Of a stretch of 64,000 nt of DNA, positions 16,620 through 26,923 are shown in pieces. The position numbers and the translations under genes are program-made. The notes below the pieces were generated by a model that was not told the DNA's origin, did no database searches, and saw only the letters and a list, made by a program, of their open reading frames with translations. Origin of the DNA: an uncultured Treponema sp. (lineage in GTDB: Bacteria > Spirochaetota > Spirochaetia > Treponematales > Treponemataceae); contig CAMVDX010000010.1 in assembly GCA_947166355.1 (NCBI GenBank), positions 20,225-84,224 on the forward strand, read 5' to 3'. Positions within the stretch are counted from its first letter, which is position 1. Each line of letters starts with the position of its first letter.

Positions 16620-18917
16620 ATGACTTTAAGACCAGAATGGGAAGGATTTAATCCTGACGGTTTATGGACAAGCGAAATCAACGTTCGCGACTTTATTCAG
16701 GCTAACTACACACAGTATGATGGAGATTCATCATTCTTGGCTGGCCCTACAAAGACAACAGAAAAACTTTTTGATGAACTTCAGAAACTTCAGAAAGAAG
16801 AGCACAATAAGAAGTCTGTTGGACTTGATGGAAAGGAGAGGACAGGAGTTCTTGACCTTGATACAGATGTTGTAACAGGCCTTACTTCTCATCCGGCTGG
16901 ATATATTTGTCCGGAAGGAAAGGAGCTTGAGCAGGTTGTAGGTCTTCAGACTGACAAGCCTTTGAAGAGAGCTTTCATGCCTTTCGGTGGAATCAAGATG
17001 GCAGAGCAGTCTTGCGAAATGTATGGTTACAAGCCAAACGCAGAGCTCCACAAGATCTTCACAGAGTACCACAAGACTCACTCAGACGCTGTATTTGATG
17101 TATACACTCCAGAGATCCGCAAGGCTCGTAAGGCACACATCCTTACTGGTTTGCCAGATACATACGGACGTGGACGTATCGTAGGTGACTACCGCCGTGT
17201 TGCTCTTTATGGTATCGACTACCTCATCGAGCAGAAGGAAGCTGACAAGGCTAACTGCGGAAACGGTACAATGACAGAAGAAGTAATCCGCCAGCGCGAA
17301 GAGCTTGCTGAGCAGATTAAGGCTTTGAAGAGTATGAAGGCTATGGCTGCCCTTTACGGTTTTGATATTTCTAAGCCAGCTACAACAGCAAAAGAAGCAT
17401 TCCAGTGGCTCTACTTCGGATACCTTGCTGCTATCAAGACACAGAACGGTGCCGCAATGTCTGTAGGACGTATTTCTACATTCCTGGATTGTTACATCGA
17501 ACGCGATCTTAAGAAAGGCATCCTTACTGAAGAGAAAGCTCAGGAACTCGTTGACCATATGGTAATGAAGTTCCGCATGGTACGCTTCGCTCGTATCGAA
17601 TCTTACAACCAGCTCTTCTCTGGTGACCCAATCTGGGCTACTCTTGAAGTTGCAGGTCTTGGACAGGACGGACGTTCACAGGTAACAAAGAACGACTTCC
17701 GCTTCCTCCATACTCTCGAAAACATGGGACCTTCTCCAGAGCCAAACATCACAGTTCTGTACTCAAAGAGACTCCCAGAAAACTTCCGCAAGTACGCTGC
17801 AAAGATTTCTATTGATACATCTTCTATCCAGTACGAGAACGACGACATCATGCGCCCAATCTGGGGTGATGACTACTCAATCTGCTGCTGTGTATCTGCT
17901 ACACAGACTGGTAAGGAAATGCAGTTCTTCGGTGCCCGCGCTAACTTGGCTAAGGCTCTTCTTTACGCTATCAACGGTGGTAAAGACGAAGGTGCTGGAC
18001 TTACACCATATGCTCAGGTTGGTCCTGAATTGCAGCCAATCACTTCTGAGTACCTCGACTACGACGAAGTTATGCGCAAGTATGATGTAATGCTTGAATG
18101 GCTCTGCGACCTCTATGTAAACACATTGAACGCTATCCATTACATGCACGATAAATACTACTACGAAGCTGCTGAAATGGCTCTCATCGATACAGATGTT
18201 CGCCGTACATTCGCAACTGGTATTGCAGGTTTCTCTCACGTAGTAGATTCTCTCTCTGCTATCAAGTATGCAAAGGTTAAGGTTATCCGCGATGACCACG
18301 GTCTTGCATGCGACTTCAAGCCAGAAGGAGACTTCCCACGCTACGGTCAGGATGATGACAGAGCAGACGAAATCGCAGTATGGCTCCTTAAGACATTCAT
18401 TGGAAAGATTAAGAAGCACCCAACATACCGCAATGCTGAGCCTACAACATCTATCCTTACTATTACTTCTAACGTTGTATACGGTAAGGCTACAGGTGCT
18501 CTTCCTAACGGACGTCCAGCTCACGCTCCATTCTCACCAGGAGCTTCTCCATCTTACGGTGCAGAAACAAAGGGACTTATCAAGTCTTTGAACTCTGTTG
18601 CTAAGGTTCCATACAAGTACTCACTTGATGGTATCTCTAACACACAGACAATCAACCCTTCTGCTCTTGGTCACGATGAAAATGAACGCGTTTCTAACCT
18701 TGTAAACGTTCTTGACGGATACTTCTCTAAGGGTGCTCACCACCTGAACGTAAACGTATTCGGCGTTGAAAAGCTCAAGGACTGCCAGGCTCACCCTGAA
18801 AAGCCTGAATATGCTAACTTCACAGTTCGTGTATCTGGTTATGCAGTACGCTTCATCAACCTTACAAAGGAACAGCAGGACGACGTTATCGCTCGTACTT
18901 GTCACGCATCATTGTAA
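16620..18917 (+). CDS. pflB: Formate C-acetyltransferase (pyruvate formate-lyase)
   Basis: [60 protein letters not shown]-terminal [21 protein letters not shown]. Confidence 0.96.
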   Translation: MTLRPEWEGFNPDGLWTSEINVRDFIQANYTQYDGDSSFLAGPTKTTEKLFDELQKLQKEEHNKKSVGLDGKERTGVLDLDTDVVTGLTSHPAGYICPEGKELEQVVGLQTDKPLKRAFMPFGGIKMAEQSCEMYGYKPNAELHKIFTEYHKTHSDAVFDVYTPEIRKARKAHILTGLPDTYGRGRIVGDYRRVALYGIDYLIEQKEADKANCGNGTMTEEVIRQREELAEQIKALKSMKAMAALYGFDISKPATTAKEAFQWLYFGYLAAIKTQNGAAMSVGRISTFLDCYIERDLKKGILTEEKAQELVDHMVMKFRMVRFARIESYNQLFSGDPIWATLEVAGLGQDGRSQVTKNDFRFLHTLENMGPSPEPNITVLYSKRLPENFRKYAAKISIDTSSIQYENDDIMRPIWGDDYSICCCVSATQTGKEMQFFGARANLAKALLYAINGGKDEGAGLTPYAQVGPELQPITSEYLDYDEVMRKYDVMLEWLCDLYVNTLNAIHYMHDKYYYEAAEMALIDTDVRRTFATGIAGFSHVVDSLSAIKYAKVKVIRDDHGLACDFKPEGDFPRYGQDDDRADEIAVWLLKTFIGKIKKHPTYRNAEPTTSILTITSNVVYGKATGALPNGRPAHAPFSPGASPSYGAETKGLIKSLNSVAKVPYKYSLDGISNTQTINPSALGHDENERVSNLVNVLDGYFSKGAHHLNVNVFGVEKLKDCQAHPEKPEYANFTVRVSGYAVRFINLTKEQQDDVIARTCHASL

Positions 18918-18928
18918 GATGATACAAA

Positions 18929-18968
18929 CGGTGGTTGAGTGATGCGAAGCATCGTATCGAAACCACCG
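18929..18968. repeat. Family-C palindromic repeat
   Basis: CGGTGGTTGAGTGATGCGAAGCATCGTATCGAAACCACCG. Confidence 0.85.
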
Positions 18969-18978
18969 TTTCACCAAA

Positions 18979-19015
18979 GAAACGCCGCTTCTTAAACGAG
19001 CGGCGTTTTTTTTCG
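18979..19015 (+). terminator. Rho-independent terminator of pflB
   Basis: AACGCCGCT-TCTTAAACG-AGCGGCGTTTTTTTT. Confidence 0.9.
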
Positions 19016-19031
19016 TTTTGCGGAGTCTTAA

Positions 19032-20942
19032 TTGATTTATAATGTTAATTACGATATAGCTTCAATTTTTATTTATACATTTATCCTCATAGTATTCTTT
19101 CTTAAAAAAGAGTTAGACAAAACCAGTAATAAGTTTTTTATGGTTCTTGCCGTATTAGGAATTATAACTTCAATTTCAGACGTAATCAGTTCTATCGGAA
19201 ATTCGTACATTGAGGAGTGGAGTTTTGTTGCCAGAGACTTCTGGAATTATTTATATCTTACGGCCCACAATACGGCTTCAATGATATTTACTTTATATAT
19301 CATCTTTTTGCTTGGTATAAACCGAAAAATGACCAGACGTCATTTTATTGTTTGTCTTATGCCGTATGCTTTTGTAATTGCAGGCCTTCTTTTAAATCCT
19401 TTTTTGCATTGGATTTTTTATTATGATGAAAACAAGATTTATAGCCACGGCTTATATATGTGGCTCTTGTATATAATATCTTTTTTATATCTTGGGGCAA
19501 CAATTTATTTTACAATCCGCTATTTCAAAGCCTTGAACAAAACTAAGCAGGTTGCTCTTGCTTTCTTTATTGGCTTTAGTATTATTCCGATTGTAATTCA
19601 GATATTTTTTGAACATCTTCTGATTAGTGTTTTCTGTCAGTCTCTTGGTATTCTTGGTGTTCTTCTTTCTATTGATAATGAAAATGAAATTATAAATCAT
19701 TTAACAGGAGTTTATAACCGGTATTGTTTTATTCAGGATACTGAAGCTGCTATAAAAACCGGGATTCGTGTTCATTTTACCCTCATTAAGCTTGCTGAAC
19801 TTGATTATTACAATTCTACTTTTGGTTTGAAATTTGTTACAGAATTACAAAAGCGCACCGTTGAAAAATTGAAGAATATAGATCGAAAAGCAGTGTGCTA
19901 TGATTTTGACAGCGGCCATTTTGTTCTTCTGCGTTACAATGCAGAAGAATCTACAGAAAAAGATTTTATTGAAGAAGTAAGCAGAATTATTGAAGAAGAA
20001 CAGTCTATCAATGGTTTGCAGGTTACTGTTCATGCACAACTAAGTCTTATTCGTAGTCCCGAAGATAATCTTACTCTCGAACAGATTCTTATGAATATAG
20101 ATATTCCGATTTCACGAACTGTTCATAAAACTGCGTTGATTCAGAATGATATATTTACTGTCTATCACAGAGAGATGCAGATAGAAAATCTTATTCGAAA
20201 ATCCCTTGAAAACAATACGCTTGAGGTTTGTTATCAGCCGATTTATGATATTCATTCAAAAAAAATAAAATCTGCAGAAGCTCTGGTCAGATTACATGAT
20301 GCAGAAATCGGTAGTATTTCGCCGGAAGAGTTTATTCCAATCTGTGAAAAAAATGGTCTTATTATTCAGCTTGGTGAATTTGTTTTTGATACGGTATGTC
20401 ATGATTATATGACTTTTGATTTTGAAAAGAAAGGAATAGAATATGTTGAAGTCAATCTTTCTGTTGTTCAATGTATGAATACAGAGCTTTCTGAATCATT
20501 TGAAAAAATCATTTCAAAATATCAGATTTCACCTTCTCATATCAATCTTGAAATAACAGAATCTGCTGCAGTTTCAAATCAAACAATTCTATCCCGTTCT
20601 GTCTCTAATCTACAAAAAATGGGCTTTTCTTTTTCTCTTGATGATTATGGAACCGGATATTCAAATTATACATATATGTATTCTCTCCCATTTAACCTGA
20701 TCAAACTTGATAAGAGTATTCTCTGGCTTGCTACTGAAAATGAGAATAATTACATACTTTTACAAAGTACAATTGAAATGCTTCATAAGATGAATTATCA
20801 CATTGTTTGCGAAGGTGTAGAAAAAGAGGAACAGGTAAAATTACTGCAAAAACTCAACTGCGATTATTTACAGGGATTTTATTTTTCAAGACCTGTTGCA
20901 CCTGATGTTTTTCTGGCATTTGTGAAAGCTTATAATGATTAA
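19032..20942 (+). CDS. Membrane sensor with degenerate GGDEF and EAL domain (c-di-GMP phosphodiesterase)
   Basis: Multiple N-terminal TM segments; CYQPIYDIHSKKIKSAEALVRL (EAL), DDYGTGYSNYTY; no intact GGDEF. Start codon uncertain. Confidence 0.88.
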   Translation: MIYNVNYDIASIFIYTFILIVFFLKKELDKTSNKFFMVLAVLGIITSISDVISSIGNSYIEEWSFVARDFWNYLYLTAHNTASMIFTLYIIFLLGINRKMTRRHFIVCLMPYAFVIAGLLLNPFLHWIFYYDENKIYSHGLYMWLLYIISFLYLGATIYFTIRYFKALNKTKQVALAFFIGFSIIPIVIQIFFEHLLISVFCQSLGILGVLLSIDNENEIINHLTGVYNRYCFIQDTEAAIKTGIRVHFTLIKLAELDYYNSTFGLKFVTELQKRTVEKLKNIDRKAVCYDFDSGHFVLLRYNAEESTEKDFIEEVSRIIEEEQSINGLQVTVHAQLSLIRSPEDNLTLEQILMNIDIPISRTVHKTALIQNDIFTVYHREMQIENLIRKSLENNTLEVCYQPIYDIHSKKIKSAEALVRLHDAEIGSISPEEFIPICEKNGLIIQLGEFVFDTVCHDYMTFDFEKKGIEYVEVNLSVVQCMNTELSESFEKIISKYQISPSHINLEITESAAVSNQTILSRSVSNLQKMGFSFSLDDYGTGYSNYTYMYSLPFNLIKLDKSILWLATENENNYILLQSTIEMLHKMNYHIVCEGVEKEEQVKLLQKLNCDYLQGFYFSRPVAPDVFLAFVKAYND

Positions 20943-21059
20943 AAATCAGCTATAACATTTTTTATTGAAGATATAAATAAATAATATACAAAACCTATTG
21001 ACGTACTAGGTAAATAAGTGTAGGCTAAGTCAACTTGTTATACAACAGGAGGTTGATTT

Positions 21060-21905
21060 ATGAAAAGAGAATTAAAAATTTTATTTGCTGCAGCATTTGC
21101 TTTGCTTGCCATTTCACCACTTTTTGCTGCATCAAAAACAAAAAAATCTAAAACAAAGGTCCGCACAATCAATGTTGCCCACACAGTAACAAATGTGCCT
21201 TATGACTTCCTCGATGAAAAGGGGAATGCAGATGGCTTTGAAATTGCAGTCCTTAAAGCAGTAGACGAACTTCTTCCAGAATACGAATTCAAGTTTCACG
21301 GCGTTAGTGATGAAGAACTTTTGATAGGAACTGAATCTGGAAAATATCAGGTAGGTACAAAGGGTGCCTGGATTACAGAAGAACGCAAAAAGAAGTTTTT
21401 GATTCCATCAAATCCTCTGGCTGCAAGTGTAATCGGAATTGCCTTCCGTGCAGAAAATGCTGATCAGATAAAGGACCTGGAAAGCTTTGCCCGCTATTCT
21501 GGAAAGCTCATTCCAATTTCTCCACAGAGCGCACAGTTCTCTGTAATTCAGGAGTTCAACGAAAAGAATCCTTCAAATCAGATTAAGCTTGTTCCTTCTG
21601 ATGTTTTTGATATTGCTGATTCTTATCTTTGGGTACTCGAAGGCCGCTACGACGCTTACTTTGTACTCAAGCTTTCTTACGAAAAAAATGTCTTGAAAGA
21701 AAATGGCCCTTATCATCAGTTTGCAGACAAACTTGCCTACGTTCCATACAAGGGAATTCCAACCTGGCCGCTTTTCAACAAAAAAGAAACTGAACTTGCG
21801 GCTGCCTACGACAAGGCCGTGCAAACCTTGAAAGAAAATGGTACAATATCAAAACTGTCACTCAAATACTTTGGAGAGGATGTATTTAATTTTGTGACCG
21901 ACTAA
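21060..21905 (+). CDS. ABC transporter substrate-binding protein (polar amino acid type)
   Basis: Signal peptide, SBP_bac_3-like sequence, adjacent to permease and ATPase genes. Confidence 0.85.
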   Translation: MKRELKILFAAAFALLAISPLFAASKTKKSKTKVRTINVAHTVTNVPYDFLDEKGNADGFEIAVLKAVDELLPEYEFKFHGVSDEELLIGTESGKYQVGTKGAWITEERKKKFLIPSNPLAASVIGIAFRAENADQIKDLESFARYSGKLIPISPQSAQFSVIQEFNEKNPSNQIKLVPSDVFDIADSYLWVLEGRYDAYFVLKLSYEKNVLKENGPYHQFADKLAYVPYKGIPTWPLFNKKETELAAAYDKAVQTLKENGTISKLSLKYFGEDVFNFVTD

Positions 21906-21919
21906 TAAAATAACCGATA

Positions 21920-21982
21920 GTGGTTTCGATACACCGCTGTCGCGGCACTCAACCACCGGTGGTTGAGCCTGTCGAAACCACC
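21920..21982. repeat. Paired family-C repeats
   Basis: GTGGTTTCGATACACCGCTGTCGCGGCACTCAACCACC-GGTGGTTGAGCCTGTCGAAACCACC. Confidence 0.85.
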
Positions 21983-21999
21983 TTTTACGGGAGTAGGGA

Positions 22000-22710
22000 A
22001 TGAATAGACCTTTTTCGCCAGTCCAGATCTGGAATAGTTTTCTGAAAATCATTCCCTACATCGGCGTAACCTTCGGCGTTGTTCTTGGAACGGTCTGTCT
22101 GGCCCTTCTGCTCGCCGTTGGTCTCTTTTGCCAGAAGCAGAGCAAAAAGCGCTGTCTGCGTTCACTTGCCGACGGCTACATAAATGTAATCCGCTGTACA
22201 CCCAGCATAGTTCTTCTTTTTATTGTTTATTACGGAATCCCAAAGCTTGCTCTAGGGCTTTTTGGACTCGACCTTAATTTTTCTTCCAAAATCATCTATG
22301 TGATTATTTCACTTTCCCTGCTTTATTCGGCAACGCTTGCAGAAATTATACGCTCGGCTTATCTGGCTCTTGGTCGCCAGCAGTATGAGGCGGCTCTTTC
22401 TATCGGTCTTACTCCCGCTCAGGCAGTGCGACGGGTTATGCTGCCTCAGGGGCTTGTAGTTGCCCTGCCGAATCTTGGAAACTCCCTCATTTCACTTTTT
22501 AAAGAAGGAAGCCTTGCTTTTACAATTGGTTTGATTGATATGATGGGGGCGGGAAATCTTATAATTTCCCGTAATTATGGCGCTTATTCACTTGAGACTT
22601 ATCTTGCGCTTGCTGCAATTTACTGGGCGCTTACACTTATCATAGAACAGATTTTTCTGCGTTTAGAAAAGCATTATTCAAAAGGCAGGAGGAATCTAAA
22701 TGCAGCTTAA
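22000..22710 (+). CDS. Amino acid ABC transporter permease
   Basis: EAALSIGLTPAQAVRRVMLPQGLVVALPNLGNSLISLFKEGSLAF (HisM/GlnP-type loop). Confidence 0.9.
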   Translation: MNRPFSPVQIWNSFLKIIPYIGVTFGVVLGTVCLALLLAVGLFCQKQSKKRCLRSLADGYINVIRCTPSIVLLFIVYYGIPKLALGLFGLDLNFSSKIIYVIISLSLLYSATLAEIIRSAYLALGRQQYEAALSIGLTPAQAVRRVMLPQGLVVALPNLGNSLISLFKEGSLAFTIGLIDMMGAGNLIISRNYGAYSLETYLALAAIYWALTLIIEQIFLRLEKHYSKGRRNLNAA

Positions 22711-23416
22711 TTTTTCTTTCCTGATTCATACCTTCTGGCTCTGTGTAAAAGCGATTCCGGTTACTCTTGAAATCACAATCGTTTCTCTTTTGCTGGCGGT
22801 AATTCCTGCTCTTTTAATTGCTCTTGCCCGCATTCATAAAATAAAAGTACTGGAGCTGATTTGCCGCATTTTTGTTTCTTTTATCCGTGGTACTCCAATT
22901 GTTCTTCAGATTCTGATTGTCTACAGCATTATGCCAAGCTTACTGAACAGCTTTGCAAAAGGTGCCGGCCTGCAAATTAATGTTTTTGAAATAAATCCGA
23001 TTGTTTATGCCTTTGTAGTTTTCGGAATTAATTCTACTGCAACTCTCAGCGAAGTTTTTCGTCCTGCAATTTCTTCTGTAGACCGCGGTCAGCTTGAAGC
23101 AGCCCTTAGTATTGGTGACACTCATTTTCAGGCTTTTTACCGTATAGTATTGCCGCAGGCCCTTGTTTCTGCTCTTCCAAATCTTTGCAGTACTACGGTT
23201 ATCCTTATCAAAAATACGTCTCTTGCCTTTATGATGACCGTTCGCGAAATTACAGGTGTTGCCAAAATAGAAGCAGCCTATGGTTATAACTATGTTGAAT
23301 CATATATCGATATTTTTGTTATTTACATATTTGTCTGCCTTGCGGTAGAATTGGTCTTCAGAAAGATAGAAAGAAGAGTTGTGTTTGCTGGAGTTCGTCG
23401 TGCTAAAACTAACTAA
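22700..23416 (+). CDS. Amino acid ABC transporter permease
   Basis: [45 protein letters not shown]. Confidence 0.9.
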   Translation: MQLNFSFLIHTFWLCVKAIPVTLEITIVSLLLAVIPALLIALARIHKIKVLELICRIFVSFIRGTPIVLQILIVYSIMPSLLNSFAKGAGLQINVFEINPIVYAFVVFGINSTATLSEVFRPAISSVDRGQLEAALSIGDTHFQAFYRIVLPQALVSALPNLCSTTVILIKNTSLAFMMTVREITGVAKIEAAYGYNYVESYIDIFVIYIFVCLAVELVFRKIERRVVFAGVRRAKTN

Positions 23417-24125
23417 CGTTCATAAGTCATTTGATAAAATAGAGGTTCTCAAAGGTATTTCTCTTACTGTAGAAAAGGGGAGTGTAACTGCAATTATCGG
23501 GCCATCAGGAGCCGGAAAAACAACTCTTTTACGCTGTATGAATTTTCTGGAAAAGGCAGATTCAGGTAATCTTGAATTTGATGATATTCATGTTGATTTG
23601 GAAAAAGTTTCAAAAAAGACGATGCTTGAAATTCGCCGTAAAACAGCCTTTGTGTTTCAGAATTATAATCTTTTTGCAAATATGACAGCTCTTGAAAATG
23701 TTATGGAGGGGCTTGTAACGGCCAGAAAAGTTCCGAAGAGCGTAGCAAAAGACAAGGCTCTTAAGGCTCTGGAAAAAGTTGGACTTCGAGATAAGGCGGA
23801 TTTTTATCCTTCAAGTCTTTCCGGCGGTCAGCAGCAGAGAGTCGGAATTGCTCGTGCTATTGCAGTAAATCCGGAAGTAATATTATTTGATGAACCAACC
23901 TCGGCACTGGATCCGGAGCTTACAGATGAAGTTCTTTCTGTAATTAAGCAGCTTGCTTCTGAAGGTACGACAATGGTTATTGTGACTCATGAGATGTCAT
24001 TTGCCCGTGATACAGCAGACAATGTTATCTTTATGGAAAAAGGGGTGATTGTTGAGGAAGACGAGGCAACTGATATTTTTACTAATCCCAAGAATGAAAG
24101 AACCAGACAGTTTCTAAAGATATAG
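23379..24125 (+). CDS. Amino acid ABC transporter ATP-binding protein (likely start GTG 23400)
   Basis: [13 protein letters not shown] (Walker A), [15 protein letters not shown] (signature), [14 protein letters not shown] (Walker B). Confidence 0.95.
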   Translation: MCLLEFVVLKLTNVHKSFDKIEVLKGISLTVEKGSVTAIIGPSGAGKTTLLRCMNFLEKADSGNLEFDDIHVDLEKVSKKTMLEIRRKTAFVFQNYNLFANMTALENVMEGLVTARKVPKSVAKDKALKALEKVGLRDKADFYPSSLSGGQQQRVGIARAIAVNPEVILFDEPTSALDPELTDEVLSVIKQLASEGTTMVIVTHEMSFARDTADNVIFMEKGVIVEEDEATDIFTNPKNERTRQFLKI

Positions 24126-24180
24126 ATTGCTTCGCCTTCGGTTCGCAATGACACAAACTGAGCGACGCGGCAATCCATTA
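24124..24180. repeat. Family-A repeat filling the gap between two convergent genes
   Basis: AGATTGCTTCGCCTTCGGTTCGCAATGACA..GCGACGCGGCAATCCATTA; abuts or overlaps both stop codons. Confidence 0.8.
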
Positions 24181-24384
24181 GCCTATATACTCATACCCTG
24201 CCTCTGTAACAGCAGCCTTCATAGCGCCCTCTGTAACAGCTTTTGACAAAGTCAATTTTACTTCGCCTTTTTTATGATCAGCTGCTGCGGTATCAATTCC
24301 ATCAATTGCTTCGAGTGCTTTTTTTACATGCATTTCACAGTGTTCGCACATCATTCCTTTAACTTTAATTGTTCTTTCTTCCAT
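24178..24384 (-). CDS. Possible internally initiated CopZ-like chaperone (68 aa)
   Basis: GGAGGA seven nt upstream of the internal ATG at 24384, in frame with copA. Confidence 0.45.
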   Translation of the reverse strand: MEERTIKVKGMMCEHCEMHVKKALEAIDGIDTAAADHKKGEVKLTLSKAVTEGAMKAAVTEAGYEYIG

Positions 24385-26796
24385 TTTATTTTCCTCCATA
24401 ATTTGTTCTGAAATCTCCGGTCGAGCCTGTGGCTGACAACAATTTGTGTCATTGCCCGGCTTGATCGGACAATCTTTATTCTTCATCTTAAATAAATTCA
24501 ATCTTAAAGCATTCGAAACTACACAGAAGCTAGAAAGACTCATTGCAGCTGCACCAAACATCGGATTCATATCAAGCCCTAGCTTGTGGTAGACACCGGC
24601 TGCAATAGGAATCAAAAGCACATTGTAGAAAAATGCCCAGAAAAGATTTTCGTGAATATTTCGCAAGGTTGCACGGCTCAATCTTATTGCAGACGGAATA
24701 TCTGAAAGTCTGCTTTTTACAAGAACTATATCTGCAGCATCAATTGCAACATCTGTTCCAGCTCCAATTGCCGTGCCAATATCAGCAGTGGTAAGAGCTG
24801 GTGCATCATTAATTCCGTCTCCTACCATCATAACTTTACCCTGTTTTTTAAGTTTCTCTATAACGGCAGCTTTTCCGTCCGGCATGACTCCGGCAATTAT
24901 TTCATCGACACCGGCTTCTTTTCCAACAGCCTTCGCAGTACGCTCATTGTCGCCGGTAAGCATAACTGTTTTTATACTGAGTTTTTTCAGCTCGCTTATG
25001 GCGGCGGCACTGTCTTCTTTTATAATATCTGCGACAGCAATGATTCCGATTATTGTTGCTTCCTTAATATTTTTTTTGATAAAGAACAAAGGAGTTTTTC
25101 CCTGTTCGGCAAAAGTTTCTGCCTGCTGTAAAAGTCTGTTGTTAGGAGAAGCTATGCTTTGTGCAAATTTAAGGCTTCCTCCAAAAATCTCCTCAGAGCC
25201 ATCAGTTCCCCGTACACCGCTTCCTGCCATAGCCTCGAAATCAGTTATATTATGTAGTGTAAGCTTCCGTTTTTTAGCTTCTGAAACTATTGCCTTTGCA
25301 AGCGGGTGTTCACTTTTTGCTTCAATACTTGCCGCAAGTTCCAGAAGGTCAATGTCAGAAAAGTCGCTGGCTGGAAAAATATCTGTAACGACAGGTTCTC
25401 CCTTTGTGATTGTTCCGGTTTTATCAAGAACGACAATATTTGTTCTGCCGGCTGCTTCAAGGGCGGCAGAGGTCTTAAACAAAATTCCGTTTCTTGCTCC
25501 TTTTCCATTTCCCACCATAATAGCGACCGGAGTTGCGAGTCCGAGCGCACATGGGCAGCTTACTACAAGAACAGCAATAGACCTGCTCAAGGCGAAGCTG
25601 AACTCTGCACCTAGAATCAGCCATATCACAAAAGTAACTGCAGCAATACCTATTACTGCCGGAACAAATACTCCTGCAACCTTATCTGCAATGCGGGCTA
25701 TAGGGGTCTTTGTTGCCGCTGCATCGCTTACCATTTTTATTATCTGCGAAATTGTTGTATCTTTTCCAACACGAGTGGCACGGCATTTTATAAAGCCGGA
25801 GGTATTGATTGTTGCCGCAGAAACAAAATCGCCTGTCTGTTTATCAACCGGTACAGACTCTCCTGTTAGGGCTGATTCATTTATTGCAGTATTTCCCTCT
25901 ATTATTATGCCGTCTACAGGAATGTTTTGTCCCGGCCGAACTACAAAAATATCATTTTTATGAACCTGCTCAACCGGAACTTCGCGTTCTGTTCCATCTG
26001 AAATTATAAAGGCAGTTTTTGGAGCAAGCTTCATCAGGCTTTTTAATGCATCTGTAGTGCGTCCTTTTGAAATTGATTCCAGAAGCTTACCGACAGTTAT
26101 GAGGGTAACTATCATTGCAGCTCCTTCAAAATAAAGGTTATGCATAAAATGCATAGTTCGCTGACTGTCTCCAGACGTAACAGAAGCTGTCATTCCAAAA
26201 AGCATGACTACGCTGTATATAAAAGAAACTCCGGAACCCATTGCAACAAGGGTGTCCATATTAGGAGCTCCGTGTATGACACTCTTAAATCCGCTTATAA
26301 AAAACTTTTTATTAATCAGCATGATTATTGCTGCGAGAATCATCTGTAAAAGTCCCATTGCAAGATGATTGCCGTTGAACCATGAAGGTAGAGGCCAGCC
26401 CCACATAGTGTGTCCCATGCTGATATACATTAGAATAAGCAGAAATCCTGCTGATGTAAAAAGCCTTTTTATAAGAAGAGGACTTTCCCTGTCTTTTAGA
26501 GAATCTGATTCAATTGAGACAGCGCCGTGCTTTGTTGTTGTTGAACTGAAGTTCGTGTCGGCTGAGCGCTGATTTTCGGATTCTGCGGTTGTTGAATCAT
26601 TCTGAAGGCTTGCACCATAGCCTGCATTTTCAACAGCTTTTATAATTTCGGTTGCGCTGGCAGAGCCTTCTACTCCCATAGAATTTGTAAGCAGACTTAC
26701 CGAGCATGAAGAAACTCCTTCCACTTTATTAACTGCTTTTTCAACACGTGCCACACAGGCCGCGCAAGACATTCCTGTAACTGTATATTTTTCCAT
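24178..26796 (-). CDS. copA: Copper-translocating P-type ATPase with C-terminally fused copper chaperone (HMA) domain
   Basis: N-terminal MSCAACVARVEKA, SCPCALGLATPVA, DKTGTITKGEP, GDGINDAPAL; C-terminal MEERTIKVKGMMCEHCEMHVKKAL. Confidence 0.93.
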   Translation of the reverse strand: MEKYTVTGMSCAACVARVEKAVNKVEGVSSCSVSLLTNSMGVEGSASATEIIKAVENAGYGASLQNDSTTAESENQRSADTNFSSTTTKHGAVSIESDSLKDRESPLLIKRLFTSAGFLLILMYISMGHTMWGWPLPSWFNGNHLAMGLLQMILAAIIMLINKKFFISGFKSVIHGAPNMDTLVAMGSGVSFIYSVVMLFGMTASVTSGDSQRTMHFMHNLYFEGAAMIVTLITVGKLLESISKGRTTDALKSLMKLAPKTAFIISDGTEREVPVEQVHKNDIFVVRPGQNIPVDGIIIEGNTAINESALTGESVPVDKQTGDFVSAATINTSGFIKCRATRVGKDTTISQIIKMVSDAAATKTPIARIADKVAGVFVPAVIGIAAVTFVIWLILGAEFSFALSRSIAVLVVSCPCALGLATPVAIMVGNGKGARNGILFKTSAALEAAGRTNIVVLDKTGTITKGEPVVTDIFPASDFSDIDLLELAASIEAKSEHPLAKAIVSEAKKRKLTLHNITDFEAMAGSGVRGTDGSEEIFGGSLKFAQSIASPNNRLLQQAETFAEQGKTPLFFIKKNIKEATIIGIIAVADIIKEDSAAAISELKKLSIKTVMLTGDNERTAKAVGKEAGVDEIIAGVMPDGKAAVIEKLKKQGKVMMVGDGINDAPALTTADIGTAIGAGTDVAIDAADIVLVKSRLSDIPSAIRLSRATLRNIHENLFWAFFYNVLLIPIAAGVYHKLGLDMNPMFGAAAMSLSSFCVVSNALRLNLFKMKNKDCPIKPGNDTNCCQPQARPEISEQIMEENKMEERTIKVKGMMCEHCEMHVKKALEAIDGIDTAAADHKKGEVKLTLSKAVTEGAMKAAVTEAGYEYIG
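24447..24475. repeat. Family-B repeat inside the copA-copZ linker coding sequence
   Basis: TGTCATTGCCCGGCTTGATCGGACAATCT, read as ...KDCPIKPGNDT... on the minus strand. Confidence 0.85.
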
Positions 26797-26923
26797 ATCT
26801 TCCTTTGTTTGTTGCGTCTAACATATAATATAATGCTAAAATATGTAAAAATCAATTGCATACAATATAAATCATAAAAAATCTGTAGTTATTTATTTAT
26901 CAAAATGCTACAATTTCACAACT

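Noticed and set aside
17877-18524. 215 aa ORF antisense to pflB
   Set aside because: Arises from the codon bias of a highly expressed gene; no independent support.
24773-25963. 396 aa ORF antisense to copA
   Set aside because: Antisense shadow of a clearly recognisable P-type ATPase; Ala/Ser/Ile/Pro-rich with no family motif.
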